Of a stretch of 64,000 nucleotides of DNA, positions 46,512 through 55,902 are shown in pieces (position 1 is the stretch's first letter; every line of letters starts with the position of its first letter). The translations under genes and the position numbers were made by a program. The stretch lies in the NCBI RefSeq assembly GCF_008801715.1, contig NZ_VZPG01000001.1, positions 1,116,001 to 1,180,000 of the forward strand, given 5' to 3'. The notes beneath the pieces were generated by a model that worked only from the letters and a program-made list of their open reading frames with translations, made no database searches and was not told the origin of the DNA. This stretch comes from Pseudochrobactrum saccharolyticum. Lineage in GTDB: Bacteria > Pseudomonadota > Alphaproteobacteria > Rhizobiales > Rhizobiaceae.

Positions 46512-47647
46512 TGAGTGCTGTCACGGCTACCCCTCCTGCACGTGTGAAACGCCCGTTTCTGTCACCGCTCAACCAGCGACGCTGGCGCAATTTCAAGGCC
46601 AACCGGCGCGGCTGGTGGTCACTGTGGATTTTCCTGTTTCTGTTTGTGACCTCGCTCTTTGCCGAATTTATCGCCAATGACAAACCGATACTGGTTTCCT
46701 ACAAAGGCGAAATTCTGATGCCGGTGCTGGTTGATTATCCGGAAGAGAAATTCGGCGGTTTCTACGCCGTTACCGATTACCGTGATCCGGTCATTCAGGA
46801 TGAAATCAATCAAAACGGCTGGGCAATCTGGCCGCCGGTTCGCTATTCCTACCGCACCGTGAACAACGAGATTCCGGAAGCCGCACCGTCCAAACCGTTC
46901 TGGCTGATGTCGAAAGAACAGCGCTGCGCCCGCTATGCGGAAGGCGTGAATGATCTCAATTGCACCATCGGCAATATGAACTGGCTCGGCACTGACGATC
47001 AGGCACGCGATGTGTTTGCCCGTGCGCTCTACGGTTTCCGTATTTCCGTGCTGTTCGGCCTCATCCTCACCGCCTTTTCCGGTGTGATCGGTGTAACAGC
47101 CGGTGCGGTACAGGGTTATTTCGGCGGCTGGGTTGATCTTATTTTCCAGCGTTTCATCGAAATCTGGTCGTCGATACCGGTGCTCTATCTGCTGCTGATT
47201 ATCGCTGCCATTCTACCGCCGGGCTTCTGGGTACTGCTGTTTATTATGCTGCTGTTCTCATGGGTTGCCTTTGTCGGTGTTGTCCGTGCCGAATTCCTGC
47301 GCGCCCGTAACTTTGAATATGTGAATGCAGCACGCTCGCTGGGCGTCAATAACCGCACCATCATGTGGCGGCACTTGCTGCCCAATGCGATGGTCGCAAC
47401 CCTGACCTTCCTGCCGTTTATTCTCAACGGCTCGATCACCACGCTGACCTCGCTCGACTTCCTCGGCTTTGGTCTGCCGCCGGGTTCAGCGTCGCTTGGT
47501 GAAATGCTGGCACAGGGTAAGAATAATCTTCAGGCACCATGGCTTGGCATAACCGGTTTTGTGGTTATCTCGCTGATGCTGTCGCTGCTGATCTTTGTCG
47601 GTGAAGCAGTGCGTGATGCCTTTGATCCGCGAAAGGCTTTTAAATGA
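46508..47647 (+). CDS. yejE: microcin C/peptide ABC transporter permease YejE
   Basis: 379-aa second permease. A soluble N-terminal part and anchor ([21 protein letters not shown]) precede a periplasmic insert (about 45-165), then five helices and the EAA loop [21 protein letters not shown]. The insert is typical of YejE. Overlaps yejB and yejF by 4 nt each, so the three are translated in a coupled manner. Confidence 0.95.
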   Translation: MMSAVTATPPARVKRPFLSPLNQRRWRNFKANRRGWWSLWIFLFLFVTSLFAEFIANDKPILVSYKGEILMPVLVDYPEEKFGGFYAVTDYRDPVIQDEINQNGWAIWPPVRYSYRTVNNEIPEAAPSKPFWLMSKEQRCARYAEGVNDLNCTIGNMNWLGTDDQARDVFARALYGFRISVLFGLILTAFSGVIGVTAGAVQGYFGGWVDLIFQRFIEIWSSIPVLYLLLIIAAILPPGFWVLLFIMLLFSWVAFVGVVRAEFLRARNFEYVNAARSLGVNNRTIMWRHLLPNAMVATLTFLPFILNGSITTLTSLDFLGFGLPPGSASLGEMLAQGKNNLQAPWLGITGFVVISLMLSLLIFVGEAVRDAFDPRKAFK

Positions 47648-49287
47648 GTTCCCATGAAAAAGCCGAAGTGCTGCTCAGCGTTCGCGATCTGTCGATTGCC
47701 TTTCATCAGGATGGTCAGGACAGGGTTGCTGTCGATCATATTTCCTTCGACATTCACAAAGGCGAAACTGTCGCTCTGGTGGGGGAATCCGGCTCGGGCA
47801 AATCTATCTCCGCTTTGTCGGTGCTGAAACTGCTGCCCTATCCTTCCGCCAGCCATCCGTCCGGTCAGATCCTCTTTGAGGGGCAAGACATGCTGACCAT
47901 GCCGGAAAACAAACTGCGCGGTGTTCGCGGCAATGACATTGCCATGATCTTTCAGGAGCCTATGACCTCACTCAATCCGCTGCATGTGGTTGAACGTCAG
48001 ATTAGTGAGATCTTGCGTCTGCATCAGGGCATGGGCGAAAAACAGGCGCGCGCACGGACACTAGAACTGCTCAATGAAGTCGGCATCCGCGAACCGGAAA
48101 AGCGCCTGCAATCCTATCCGCACCAGCTTTCCGGCGGGCAGCGCCAGCGCGTGATGATCGCTATGGCGCTCGCCAATAAGCCGAAACTGCTGATTGCCGA
48201 TGAGCCGACCACTGCGCTTGATGTGACAGTGCAGGCACAGATTCTGCAATTGCTGGCCGAGTTAAAGCAATCACAGGATATGTCGATGCTGTTCATCACC
48301 CATGATCTGGGTGTGGTGCGCAAAATTGCCGACCGCGTTTGCGTCATGCATCACGGTAAAATCGTGGAAAGCGGCAAGACAGAAGATATTTTCACCAATC
48401 CGCAGCATGATTATACCAAGCATTTGCTGAGTGCCGAGCCGAAGGGCGCACCATTGCCTGCGGAAGAAAATGCACCGCTGGTCATGAGCGGAGAAGATAT
48501 CAAAGTCTGGTTTCCGATCAAAAAAGGCTTTCTGCGCAAGACAGTCGATTATGTGAAGGCCGTTGACGGTATCAATGTGGAACTACGTGCGGGACAAACA
48601 CTGGGTGTGGTTGGTGAATCCGGCTCCGGCAAAACCACCCTTGGTTTGGCGCTGTCGCGCATGATTTCATCCAAAGGCAAAATCCGCTTTGGCGACAAAA
48701 ATATCGACCGGTTTTCCTTCAAGGATATGCGTCCGCTGCGCCGTGAAATGCAGATTGTGTTTCAGGATCCGTTCGGCTCTCTCAGCCCGCGCATGTCGGT
48801 TGCGGAGATTATCGCCGAGGGATTGCAGGTGCATGAACCGAAACTCTCGGCTGACGAGCGCGATGATAAAGTCGTTGCCGCTTTGCATGAGGTTAATCTC
48901 GATCCGGAAAGCCGCTTCCGCTATCCGCATGAGTTTTCCGGCGGTCAGCGCCAGCGCATCGCCATTGCCCGTGCCATGGTGCTCAATCCGCGTTTTGTGA
49001 TGCTGGATGAGCCGACTTCAGCTTTGGATATGAGTGTGCAGGCACAGGTTGTCGAATTGCTGCGCAATTTGCAGAAAAAACATGAATTAAGCTATCTTTT
49101 CATCAGTCACGACTTGCGCGTGGTCAAAGCCCTTGCCAATCATGTGCTTGTGATGCGCAATGGCAAAGCAGTGGAATATGGTCCGGCGGAGGAAATCTTC
49201 GGAGCGCCGAAAACCGATTACACCCGCGCATTGATGGCAGCAGCCTTCCGTTTGGAGACGGCTGAAAAGGGAGTGGTAAATCAATGA
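47644..49287 (+). CDS. yejF: microcin C/peptide ABC transporter ATPase YejF (double domain)
   Basis: 547-aa protein with two fused ATPase domains that power the importer. Domain 1: Walker A GESGSGKSISALS, signature LSGGQRQRVMIAMALA, Walker B LLIADEPTTALD. Domain 2: Walker A GESGSGKTTLGLA, signature FSGGQRQRIAIARAM, Walker B MLDEPTSALD. Both sites look catalytically complete. Its stop overlaps the ghrA start by 4 nt, so ghrA is part of the operon. Confidence 0.96.
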   Translation: MSSHEKAEVLLSVRDLSIAFHQDGQDRVAVDHISFDIHKGETVALVGESGSGKSISALSVLKLLPYPSASHPSGQILFEGQDMLTMPENKLRGVRGNDIAMIFQEPMTSLNPLHVVERQISEILRLHQGMGEKQARARTLELLNEVGIREPEKRLQSYPHQLSGGQRQRVMIAMALANKPKLLIADEPTTALDVTVQAQILQLLAELKQSQDMSMLFITHDLGVVRKIADRVCVMHHGKIVESGKTEDIFTNPQHDYTKHLLSAEPKGAPLPAEENAPLVMSGEDIKVWFPIKKGFLRKTVDYVKAVDGINVELRAGQTLGVVGESGSGKTTLGLALSRMISSKGKIRFGDKNIDRFSFKDMRPLRREMQIVFQDPFGSLSPRMSVAEIIAEGLQVHEPKLSADERDDKVVAALHEVNLDPESRFRYPHEFSGGQRQRIAIARAMVLNPRFVMLDEPTSALDMSVQAQVVELLRNLQKKHELSYLFISHDLRVVKALANHVLVMRNGKAVEYGPAEEIFGAPKTDYTRALMAAAFRLETAEKGVVNQ

Positions 49288-50252
49288 GTGCAGCAGTAAA
49301 AAACACGGGTAAAATCTATTTTGCAGCGACCGGCTGGGATCCGGAAATCTGGATCAAAGCCTTTGCCAAAGCTGCGCCGGAGCGTGAAATCGTTACTGAG
49401 GTCAAAGCCGGTGAAGAAGCATCCATTGATTATGCGCTGGTGTGGAAACAGAAACGCGGCTCGCTTGCTAATCTGCCCAATCTGAAAGTCATCTTCTCGC
49501 TCGGTGCCGGTGTGGATCATGTGTTCCATGATGATCAGGTGCCGGATCTGCCGATCGTGCGTACCGTTTCGCCTGATCTGACCATGCGCATGACCGAATA
49601 TGTAGTCTGGCAGGTGCTGGATCATCATCGTCTCGGCCCTCAATATCGCGCGCAGCAACTCAAGAAAATCTGGCGTGAAGACCGCCGCCAGCCTGCGGCC
49701 AATGAGGTCAATGTCGGGATCATGGGCTTAGGCGTTTTAGGACGTGATGCTGCCGACAAGCTGAAACATCTTGGTTTCAATGTCAGCGGCTGGAGTCGCC
49801 GCCCGCAGGATGTTGCAGGTGTTGCCACCTATCACGGTAAAGACGGATTGTCCGAATTCCTAAAACAGGTTGATATTCTTGTCTGCCTGCTGCCGCTGAC
49901 ACCGGACACCAAAGGTATTCTGTCCATGTCCGTCTTCGGGCGCATGAAAGAGGACGGTCCGCTCGGTGCACCTATCCTGATTAATGCAGGGCGCGGCGGT
50001 TTGCAGAATGAAGCCGATATTCAGGCAGCGCTTGAACGCGGCCTGCTTTCTGCTGCCTCGCTTGATGTGTTTGAAACCGAGCCGCTGCCTGAAAACAGCC
50101 CGCTCTGGGGCAATCCGAAAATCACGATCACCCCCCATGCGGCGGCCAGTTCCTCGGCCAATGCTCTGGTGCCGGAGATTATTCGCATGATCCGCGACTA
50201 TGAGCGCGACGGCACGCTGATCAATCTCGTTGACCGCGAGAAACAATATTAA
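49284..50252 (+). CDS. ghrA: glyoxylate/hydroxypyruvate reductase A
   Basis: 322-aa D-isomer-specific 2-hydroxyacid dehydrogenase of the GhrA group, reducing glyoxylate and hydroxypyruvate with NADPH. Dinucleotide fold NVGIMGLGVLGRDAADKL followed by SRRPQ (Arg residues favour NADPH), LVCLLPLTPDTKGI, and NAGRGGLQNEADIQAALERG with catalytic residues, then LDVFETEPLP and HAAASSSANA. Its overlap with yejF is the only hint that its role is connected with peptide uptake; that is inference. Confidence 0.93.
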   Translation: MSAAVKNTGKIYFAATGWDPEIWIKAFAKAAPEREIVTEVKAGEEASIDYALVWKQKRGSLANLPNLKVIFSLGAGVDHVFHDDQVPDLPIVRTVSPDLTMRMTEYVVWQVLDHHRLGPQYRAQQLKKIWREDRRQPAANEVNVGIMGLGVLGRDAADKLKHLGFNVSGWSRRPQDVAGVATYHGKDGLSEFLKQVDILVCLLPLTPDTKGILSMSVFGRMKEDGPLGAPILINAGRGGLQNEADIQAALERGLLSAASLDVFETEPLPENSPLWGNPKITITPHAAASSSANALVPEIIRMIRDYERDGTLINLVDREKQY

Positions 50253-50259
50253 GAACATA

Positions 50260-50286
50260 AAAAGAGCCGGAAATTCCGGCTCTTTT
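50260..50286. terminator. terminator after ghrA
   Basis: AAAAGAGCCGGA and TCCGGCTCTTTT pair perfectly over 12 bp with a short loop and further T residues. It serves ghrA and, from the other strand, the aconitase X small-subunit gene that ends at 50287. Confidence 0.88.
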
Positions 50287-50724
50287 TTATAAGATACGAA
50301 TCGTCCCCTGCTCATTGATATGCAATTGCCGCTGATCTAAACCGGCATATGTATCGCGATCCAGTTGATAGGCAGGCGGGAAGGTCAGCCCCATTTCTTC
50401 CGCAACAATCAGGCCCAGTAACAGAATCGCATCCGGTTCATGCAAGAGAATCGCTGCCGGTGCGCGGTTACTGTGCACCAGTTCCAGCAGCACAGCAGCT
50501 GCCGAAGAAGACCCGACAGTTGCAGGCAGGCACAGAACCTTGCCTGAGACGGACTGGCCATATTGCGGATGGCGCACATTGGCGATCAGGCCGGTTTGCG
50601 GATCAACCCCACCCCAAAAGCTGATCGGAGCCGTTAAAGCAAAACCAGCCGCCTCCACCGGCGCACCTGCGACCAGTATTTTTGCCTGAAATCTGTCTTG
50701 TAAGAGTTGCGCCACCATCACCAT
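50287..50724 (-). CDS. aconitase X swivel (small) subunit
   Basis: 145 aa, the DUF126 swivel domain of aconitase X. Conserved ISFWGGVDPQTGLI and VLCLPATVGSSSAAAVLLEL, the Ser-rich substrate-binding loop. Start ATG 50724 overlaps the end of the large-subunit gene by 7 nt. Two-chain AcnX enzymes in proteobacteria are reported as cis-3-hydroxy-L-proline dehydratases; archaeal relatives act on mevalonate-5-phosphate. The proline-derivative role is the likelier one here, but the substrate is inferred from the family. Confidence 0.88.
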   Translation of the reverse strand: MVMVAQLLQDRFQAKILVAGAPVEAAGFALTAPISFWGGVDPQTGLIANVRHPQYGQSVSGKVLCLPATVGSSSAAAVLLELVHSNRAPAAILLHEPDAILLLGLIVAEEMGLTFPPAYQLDRDTYAGLDQRQLHINEQGTIRIL

Positions 50725-51977
50725 GCCTCCTCAGCGAATCGGACGCGGCCTGTGACAGCGCTTTCAACACATTCCTGCAAAGAACCATAGACAACACCGT
50801 AACCGGTATTGCCCGGCGCATAATGGGCGAATTTTCCGGAATTTGTCATCAGCACCGCATTGTCTTTCTCCGGCAGAATCGGGGTGACAACCACACAAGT
50901 GTCAGCCACCACAATCACGCCGGCCTGTTCCAGTCTTTGCCGGCGCTGATTCTTGTCCAGCTCACGCAGCACATGCCGCCCTGTACAAGCATAAAGCGGC
51001 ACAGTGAGACGCCGGTCTGAAATTGCCGTTTCAAGAAGACCAAACTCGTCGAGCGATAAATGCGGACTGCCGATTGCCACCGCATCGATTCTGTCTGCCT
51101 CAATCGTGGAAAGAGCTTTGCGTGCTTCCCGCACCATTTGTGGTGTTACACGGATAATTTCCAGCGGCGCATGGCCTTGTAGTGCCGTTTCGGCATCCGG
51201 TGCCTCCGGCGTGCGCCCTGCAATATGAAAAAGCCCGACAGCACCGGATGAGGCAGAGGCAGCACCAAAGGCTTTCAGATCATCCTCTGTCAGCAGTTCC
51301 GGTGCAACGCCTGTCACCACGCCAATAGAATCACCAATCAGGCGTCCGTAAAGATTACCCAGCACCGGCCATGCCACAGCCTGACTTAAAAGTGCAGAAT
51401 CAAGAGCGCTCAGATCAACTACAATTGTGGCACGGCGATTCTCTGATCTGTGTAATCCGTAATCCGGCGCACGACCGGCAATAGCACAGGCAATATCGAG
51501 ATAATCGCCGTAGCGATTCGTACGGGCGCCCAGAACCGAATTGCAAAATACCACGGCATTCGATTCGCCCCATGCCACATCCGCTCCCGTTTGCGGCCGG
51601 TGCCCTGCCTGATAGGGTGCGCAGGTCCATGACGGTTCGCAACCAAGTTTGAGATAGGCCTGCATCATGCGCTTTGCCATAGCCGCCTCATGGAGCGGCA
51701 AACGATTGCCGGAGCAACCGGTCAGATCCAGTGAACCGACATTCAGCGTCGAGCGAACGCGCACCTTCGCCTGCCCCTCCACCAGCTTCTCTGCAAAGTA
51801 GGTACCGCTGTCACCATGATAGAGCGCACCGTCAATATGTGCGGAAGCTATGGGGATCAGCCTCGGCGCGCCCATCAGTTCGGCAGTTCTGGCAACAATG
51901 CGCATGGCCATTGCCGCGCCTGCACCATCCCGCCCGTTGATAATGGCACGCTCCTCCGCGCTCAGTGCCAGCACCAT
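50718..51977 (-). CDS. aconitase X catalytic (large) subunit
   Basis: 419 aa, DUF521/AcnX catalytic domain. Recognisable blocks: SLDLTGCSGNRLPLHEAAMA, CEPSWTCAPYQAGHRP, WGESNAVVFCNSVLGARTNRYGD and VAIGSPHLSLDEF. The cysteines (GCSG, TCAPY, VFCNS and others) are candidates for the iron-sulfur ligands of the family. Followed by the swivel subunit with a 7-nt overlap. Upstream on the same strand are a GNAT and a MoeB-like gene, separated by 19 nt, so a longer transcript is possible. Confidence 0.88.
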   Translation of the reverse strand: MVLALSAEERAIINGRDGAGAAMAMRIVARTAELMGAPRLIPIASAHIDGALYHGDSGTYFAEKLVEGQAKVRVRSTLNVGSLDLTGCSGNRLPLHEAAMAKRMMQAYLKLGCEPSWTCAPYQAGHRPQTGADVAWGESNAVVFCNSVLGARTNRYGDYLDIACAIAGRAPDYGLHRSENRRATIVVDLSALDSALLSQAVAWPVLGNLYGRLIGDSIGVVTGVAPELLTEDDLKAFGAASASSGAVGLFHIAGRTPEAPDAETALQGHAPLEIIRVTPQMVREARKALSTIEADRIDAVAIGSPHLSLDEFGLLETAISDRRLTVPLYACTGRHVLRELDKNQRRQRLEQAGVIVVADTCVVVTPILPEKDNAVLMTNSGKFAHYAPGNTGYGVVYGSLQECVESAVTGRVRFAEEAW

Positions 51978-51996
51978 AGGTTCCTCCCGAATATGA

Positions 51997-52488
51997 TTAA
52001 AGCAGAGCTTTACGCATTGTCAGCGATGTCACGCGGGTAAAGCCCGGATGCATGGTTTCTCCGACCACTTCAAAGCCCAGTTTTTTGAATAGTTTTTGAT
52101 TGTCGGTCAGTTCGATACGTACTTGCAGGTCAATATGCGACATGCCGCGCTCACGCCCCAGCTTTTCGGCCTGCTCAACCAGACAACGTGCAACGCCAAG
52201 CCCGCGAAACGGAGCGGCAACAGCCAGTTTGCCTAAATAAAGATGATCGCCTCTATCTGCCAGAAACACGCATCCGGCCAATTGTCCGTCGCTCAGCACC
52301 CCATAGGCTGTTTCTGTGCCTGCTTTGCCGCGCAGAATCGCTGCATTCAGTAATCCGGCAGAACTCGGCGGATCAATCACCCCATCCATCGTGGCAAAAG
52401 CATCCTGAATGAGCAGCAACAGAGCGTCGAACCCGTCATAATCAGGTGTGATTGTAAAAACCTGATAGGATCGGTTCTGCGCGCTCAT
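51997..52488 (-). CDS. GNAT-family N-acetyltransferase
   Basis: 163 aa. Acetyl-CoA-binding motif A is visible as LAVAAPFRGLGVARCLVEQAEKLGRERG, followed by LQVRIELTDNQKLFKKLGFEVVG (motif B). Substrate unknown. Start ATG overlaps the MoeB-like gene by 4 nt (52485-52488), suggesting coupled translation. No signal peptide; cytosolic. Confidence 0.88.
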   Translation of the reverse strand: MSAQNRSYQVFTITPDYDGFDALLLLIQDAFATMDGVIDPPSSAGLLNAAILRGKAGTETAYGVLSDGQLAGCVFLADRGDHLYLGKLAVAAPFRGLGVARCLVEQAEKLGRERGMSHIDLQVRIELTDNQKLFKKLGFEVVGETMHPGFTRVTSLTMRKALL

Positions 52489-53261
52489 TGGTCTGCTGCC
52501 TTCCGCCGTTTATAGCGCATGGTCTCAAACCGCGCCGACAGAGAATCATAAAGCAGCAAGCGTCCCAGCAAAGGTTCTCCTATGCCGGTAATCAGTTTAA
52601 TCACTTCCATCGCCTGTAATGAGCCGAGAATCGCTGGTAAGGCACCGATCACGCCCGCTTCCGCGCAGGAGGGAATCAGTCCTTCCGGCGGCGGTTCAGG
52701 AAACAGATCACGGTAATGCGGCAGTGGATTGCCCTCAGAATCACTCTCATAGGGTTTCAGCACCGTCAGCGAGCCGTCAAACCGCCCCATGGCTGCGGTG
52801 ACCAAAGCTTTTTCCAGCAATGCCGCATGATCCGCCACCAGATAGCGGGTGCTGAAATTATCCGAACCGTCAACGATAATATCATAGGCCGAAAACAGCT
52901 CCGTCACATTCTCCGGTGTGAGCCGCAATGTATGACAGGCAATTTCAATATGCGGATTGATACGGTGAATCGTAGCCGCGGCACTGTCGGTTTTATTCTC
53001 GCCGATACTGTCGGTGTGATGCACCACCTGACGTTGCAGATTGGACAATGTCACCATATCATCATCGACAATGCCGAGATGGCCGACACCCGCAGCGGCG
53101 AGATAAAGCAGTGCCGGACTGCCGAGCCCGCCTGCACCGATCACCAGAACCCGCGCATTTTTAAGCTTCTGCTGCCCTGCCCCGCCGATTTCCGGCAGGA
53201 TAATATGGCGCGCATAACGCTCGATTTCTAATCCGCTGAAAGGTTCTGACTGTGTGCTCAT
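52485..53261 (-). CDS. moeB: MoeB/ThiF-family sulfur-carrier adenylyltransferase
   Basis: 258-aa E1-like enzyme that adenylates the C-terminal Gly of a sulfur-carrier protein (MoaD or ThiS). Motifs: ERYARHIILPEIGGAGQQKL, ATP-binding GAGGLGSPALLYLAAAGVG, NLQRQVVHHT, and DGSDNFSTRYLVAD. The zinc-binding C-terminal CxxC pair of classical MoeB is not apparent, so a ThiF/HesA-type role is possible. No sulfur-carrier gene is adjacent. Confidence 0.88.
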   Translation of the reverse strand: MSTQSEPFSGLEIERYARHIILPEIGGAGQQKLKNARVLVIGAGGLGSPALLYLAAAGVGHLGIVDDDMVTLSNLQRQVVHHTDSIGENKTDSAAATIHRINPHIEIACHTLRLTPENVTELFSAYDIIVDGSDNFSTRYLVADHAALLEKALVTAAMGRFDGSLTVLKPYESDSEGNPLPHYRDLFPEPPPEGLIPSCAEAGVIGALPAILGSLQAMEVIKLITGIGEPLLGRLLLYDSLSARFETMRYKRRKAADQ

Positions 53262-53272
53262 TGATAAAGTTT

Positions 53273-53326
53273 AGAGCGTATCCTGAAAAGTGTGAAGCGG
53301 TTTTCGGATAAGATACGCGTAAAACA
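53273..53326. repeat. RIME-like palindromic repeat, copy 5
   Basis: AGAGCGTATCCTGAAAAGTGTGAAGCGG...TTTTCGGATAAGATACGCGTAAAACAAA. It forms GCGTATCC/GGATA...GATACGC dyads and ends with the ACGCGTAAAACAA variant. It lies between recF and the moeB-like gene; only the first palindrome is present. Confidence 0.65.
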
Positions 53327-53353
53327 AAAAGACAATGCAGAAACCCTGCCGGT

Positions 53354-54529
53354 TCAAATATCATAAGCTGTCAGGTTTGCCCCGCTGACATTGAAAAACT
53401 GCGCCTCACCTTTAAGGTCACGAAACAGAGCACGATCCGTGCCGGTCATGAAAGCCTGCGCGCCCAGATCGTCAATAATATCAAACAAAGCGGCACGTCT
53501 GCCCTCATCGAGATGAGCGGCAATTTCATCCAGCAGCAGCACCGGCGTCATATTGGCAAGATTGGCCGTCAGCCTTGCATGGGCAAGCACCAGACCGATC
53601 AGCAGCGCCTTCTGCTCGCCTGTCGAGCACAGAGCCGCCTGCATGCCTTTAGGCCGGTGATGCACCACCATATCCGTGCGGTGTGGCCCGTCCAGCGTGC
53701 GCCCTGCCGCGCGGTCACGGCCCCGCATATCGCGCAAAGTGCGGCGGAAATTCTCTTCCAGATCCAGCGCCGCCTCAAGACGAATACGCCCTTCCAGCTC
53801 GCCTTCCAGAAAGCAATCCACTTTCGGGAACGGACTGTCATCCGGCGTCTGCTCAATCATCGCGGCAATCAGGCTCATCAGCTCGGCACGTGCCGCAGCA
53901 ATGGCCGTACCAAGCTCGGCCATTTGCGCTTCAATCGCATCCAGCCATTGGGCATCGCTGTTGTAATCCGAAATCAGCCGGTTGCGGCTGCGCATAGCCT
54001 TTTCATAATCCAGCACGCGTTTGCCATGGCTGACATCAATCGCCAGCACCATACGGTCGAGAAAGCGACGGCGGTCACCGGCGGAACCGGTAAACAGCCC
54101 GTCCATAGCCGGAATGAGCCAGATGATACGGGAATAATCAAGCAACTGATCAGCGCTGGCCGGTGCGCCATTAATCCGCACTTTGCGCCCTGCCTCGCCA
54201 TTGGTACCAGCTAAACCGGTGCCGATTTCAGCCTCGCCATAGCTTGCCGATTCCAGCAGCGCATGAATGGCAAAACCATCAGGCGCTCCGCTGCGGCTGA
54301 CATCAGCATAGGCAGCACGACGCATGCCGCGACCCGGCGACAAAAAGGAAACCGCTTCCAGAAGATTGGTTTTACCTGCACCATTCTCGCCGGTCAGCAC
54401 CACATGGCCACCGCTCAGCGGCAGCGACAGGCTCTCATAATTGCGAAAATGCGCAAGCCGCAGACGACGGAAACTCACCCGTTCGCTGCGACCTGAAATT
54501 TGTGCATCAATGTTTATATTCGTGCTCAC
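53354..54529 (-). CDS. recF: DNA replication and repair protein RecF
   Basis: 391-aa SMC-like ATPase that helps load RecA at gaps. N-terminal LRLAHFRNYESLSLPL and Walker A LTGENGAGKTNLLEAVSFLSPGRGMR, signature LCSTGEQKALLIGLVLAHA, Walker B PVLLLDEIAAHLDEGRR. Follows dnaN on the same strand after 8 nt, the classic dnaA-dnaN-recF order. Confidence 0.96.
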   Translation of the reverse strand: MSTNINIDAQISGRSERVSFRRLRLAHFRNYESLSLPLSGGHVVLTGENGAGKTNLLEAVSFLSPGRGMRRAAYADVSRSGAPDGFAIHALLESASYGEAEIGTGLAGTNGEAGRKVRINGAPASADQLLDYSRIIWLIPAMDGLFTGSAGDRRRFLDRMVLAIDVSHGKRVLDYEKAMRSRNRLISDYNSDAQWLDAIEAQMAELGTAIAAARAELMSLIAAMIEQTPDDSPFPKVDCFLEGELEGRIRLEAALDLEENFRRTLRDMRGRDRAAGRTLDGPHRTDMVVHHRPKGMQAALCSTGEQKALLIGLVLAHARLTANLANMTPVLLLDEIAAHLDEGRRAALFDIIDDLGAQAFMTGTDRALFRDLKGEAQFFNVSGANLTAYDI

Positions 54530-54537
54530 CCGTGCAC

Positions 54538-55656
54538 TTATACACGCATCGGCATCAGAACATAGATCAGATGTTCGTCGCCTTCATCGCGCACCAGCAT
54601 TGGTGAACCGGCATCAGCCAGCATGAATACGGCTTCCTTGCCGGAAAGCTGCGATGTGATATCGAGCAGATATTTCGAGTTGAAGCCGATTTCCATCGGC
54701 TCACTGTCATAGCCTGCCGGTACTTCATCGGTTGCGGAACCGGAATCAGGATTGTTCACGGTCAGCGTCAGAAGACCATCGGAAATGCTGAGCTTAACCG
54801 CACGGCCTTTCTCATTGGAAATGGTCGATACGCGGTCAACAGAAGCGGCAAAGCTCTGGCGGTCAATCACCAGCTTGCGGTCATTACCGGCCGGAATCAC
54901 GCGCTTATATTCAGGGAATGTGCCGTCGATCAGTTTCGAGGTCAGAACAACTGTGCCGACAGTGAAACGGATTTTCACATCCGAGACTTCAATCGTCACC
55001 TGCATATCCGGTGCATCAACCAGTTTCTGCAATTCCGCAACGGTTTTGCGCGGAATGATGATCGCAGGCATGCCTTCAGCACCGCTTGGCGCTTCCATCG
55101 CTGCGCGTGCCAGACGGTGACCATCGGTGGCCACTGCACGCAGTTCCAAACGACCGTCATCTTCACCGGCATAGAGGTGAATACCATTGAGGTAATAGCG
55201 GGTTTCTTCCGTCGAGATCGCAAAATTGGTGCGGTCGATCAGACGTTTCAGCGCGCTCGCATCCATACGGAATGTATGGGTGAAGCTGCCCGCTGTCAGT
55301 TCAGGGAAATCGGACTGCGGCAGGCATTGCAGACGAAAGGACGAGCGGCCGGATACAACCGACATGGCTGTGCCGTCTTCATTATTGGCCAGCATCACTT
55401 CAGCGCCGTCCGGCAACTTGCGCACGATGTCATAAAGCAGATGCGCCGGAACTGTTGTGGCTCCTGCCGTATCAATTGCCGCTTCGGTCGATTCGGTTAC
55501 TTCCAGATCAAGGTCAGTAGCCTTGAGCTTCAGCACGCCGTCTTCTCCCTGCAACAGCACATTGGAGAGAATCGGAATCGTATTCCGGCGTTCAACCACG
55601 CGATGCACATGGTTGAGAGATTTCAAAAGATTTGAACGTTCAATAGTTACGCGCAT
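54538..55656 (-). CDS. dnaN: DNA polymerase III beta subunit (sliding clamp)
   Basis: 372 aa, the normal length. Begins MRVTIERSNLLKSLNHVHRVVERRNTIPILSNVLL and ends VLMPMRV, the conserved PMR-type C terminus near the client-binding pocket. Three clamp domains of about 120 residues each. It forms a ring-shaped dimer that tethers polymerase III to DNA. It starts 246 nt downstream of dnaA. Confidence 0.97.
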   Translation of the reverse strand: MRVTIERSNLLKSLNHVHRVVERRNTIPILSNVLLQGEDGVLKLKATDLDLEVTESTEAAIDTAGATTVPAHLLYDIVRKLPDGAEVMLANNEDGTAMSVVSGRSSFRLQCLPQSDFPELTAGSFTHTFRMDASALKRLIDRTNFAISTEETRYYLNGIHLYAGEDDGRLELRAVATDGHRLARAAMEAPSGAEGMPAIIIPRKTVAELQKLVDAPDMQVTIEVSDVKIRFTVGTVVLTSKLIDGTFPEYKRVIPAGNDRKLVIDRQSFAASVDRVSTISNEKGRAVKLSISDGLLTLTVNNPDSGSATDEVPAGYDSEPMEIGFNSKYLLDITSQLSGKEAVFMLADAGSPMLVRDEGDEHLIYVLMPMRV

Positions 55657-55852
55657 GATGTACAGAACTCGCTAACATCTGTCCGGCAACAAACAGAGCT
55701 GTACCGGAGATCACGGCGCGACAGGCGCCTCTTGGACGGCTAAACTGCCAGAATTTCAGGGGTCTTTGCAAGTCCGCAGAACAGCACAGCAGCGATTTCT
55801 TCTGCATAATGACTGATGAACCCGCTCTTTGCCCCGATATTCCGCCTATGAA

Positions 55853-55880
55853 CTGTATCGCGACCAGAGCCGCGATACAG
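55853..55880 (-). terminator. hairpin between dnaA and dnaN
   Basis: CTGTATCGCG and CGCGATACAG form a perfect 10-bp stem with an 8-nt loop, 22 nt beyond the dnaA stop. There is no T run on the minus strand, so it may be a Rho-related or stability structure and not a full terminator. A dnaN promoter may lie in 55657-55850. Confidence 0.5.
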
Positions 55881-55902
55881 AATCATCGGTATCTGTGACA
55901 GC

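Noticed and set aside
55657-55902. TCTGCATAA-type near-match to a DnaA box between dnaA and dnaN
   Set aside because: Fails the TGTGNATAA consensus at the second and third bases, so it is not called.
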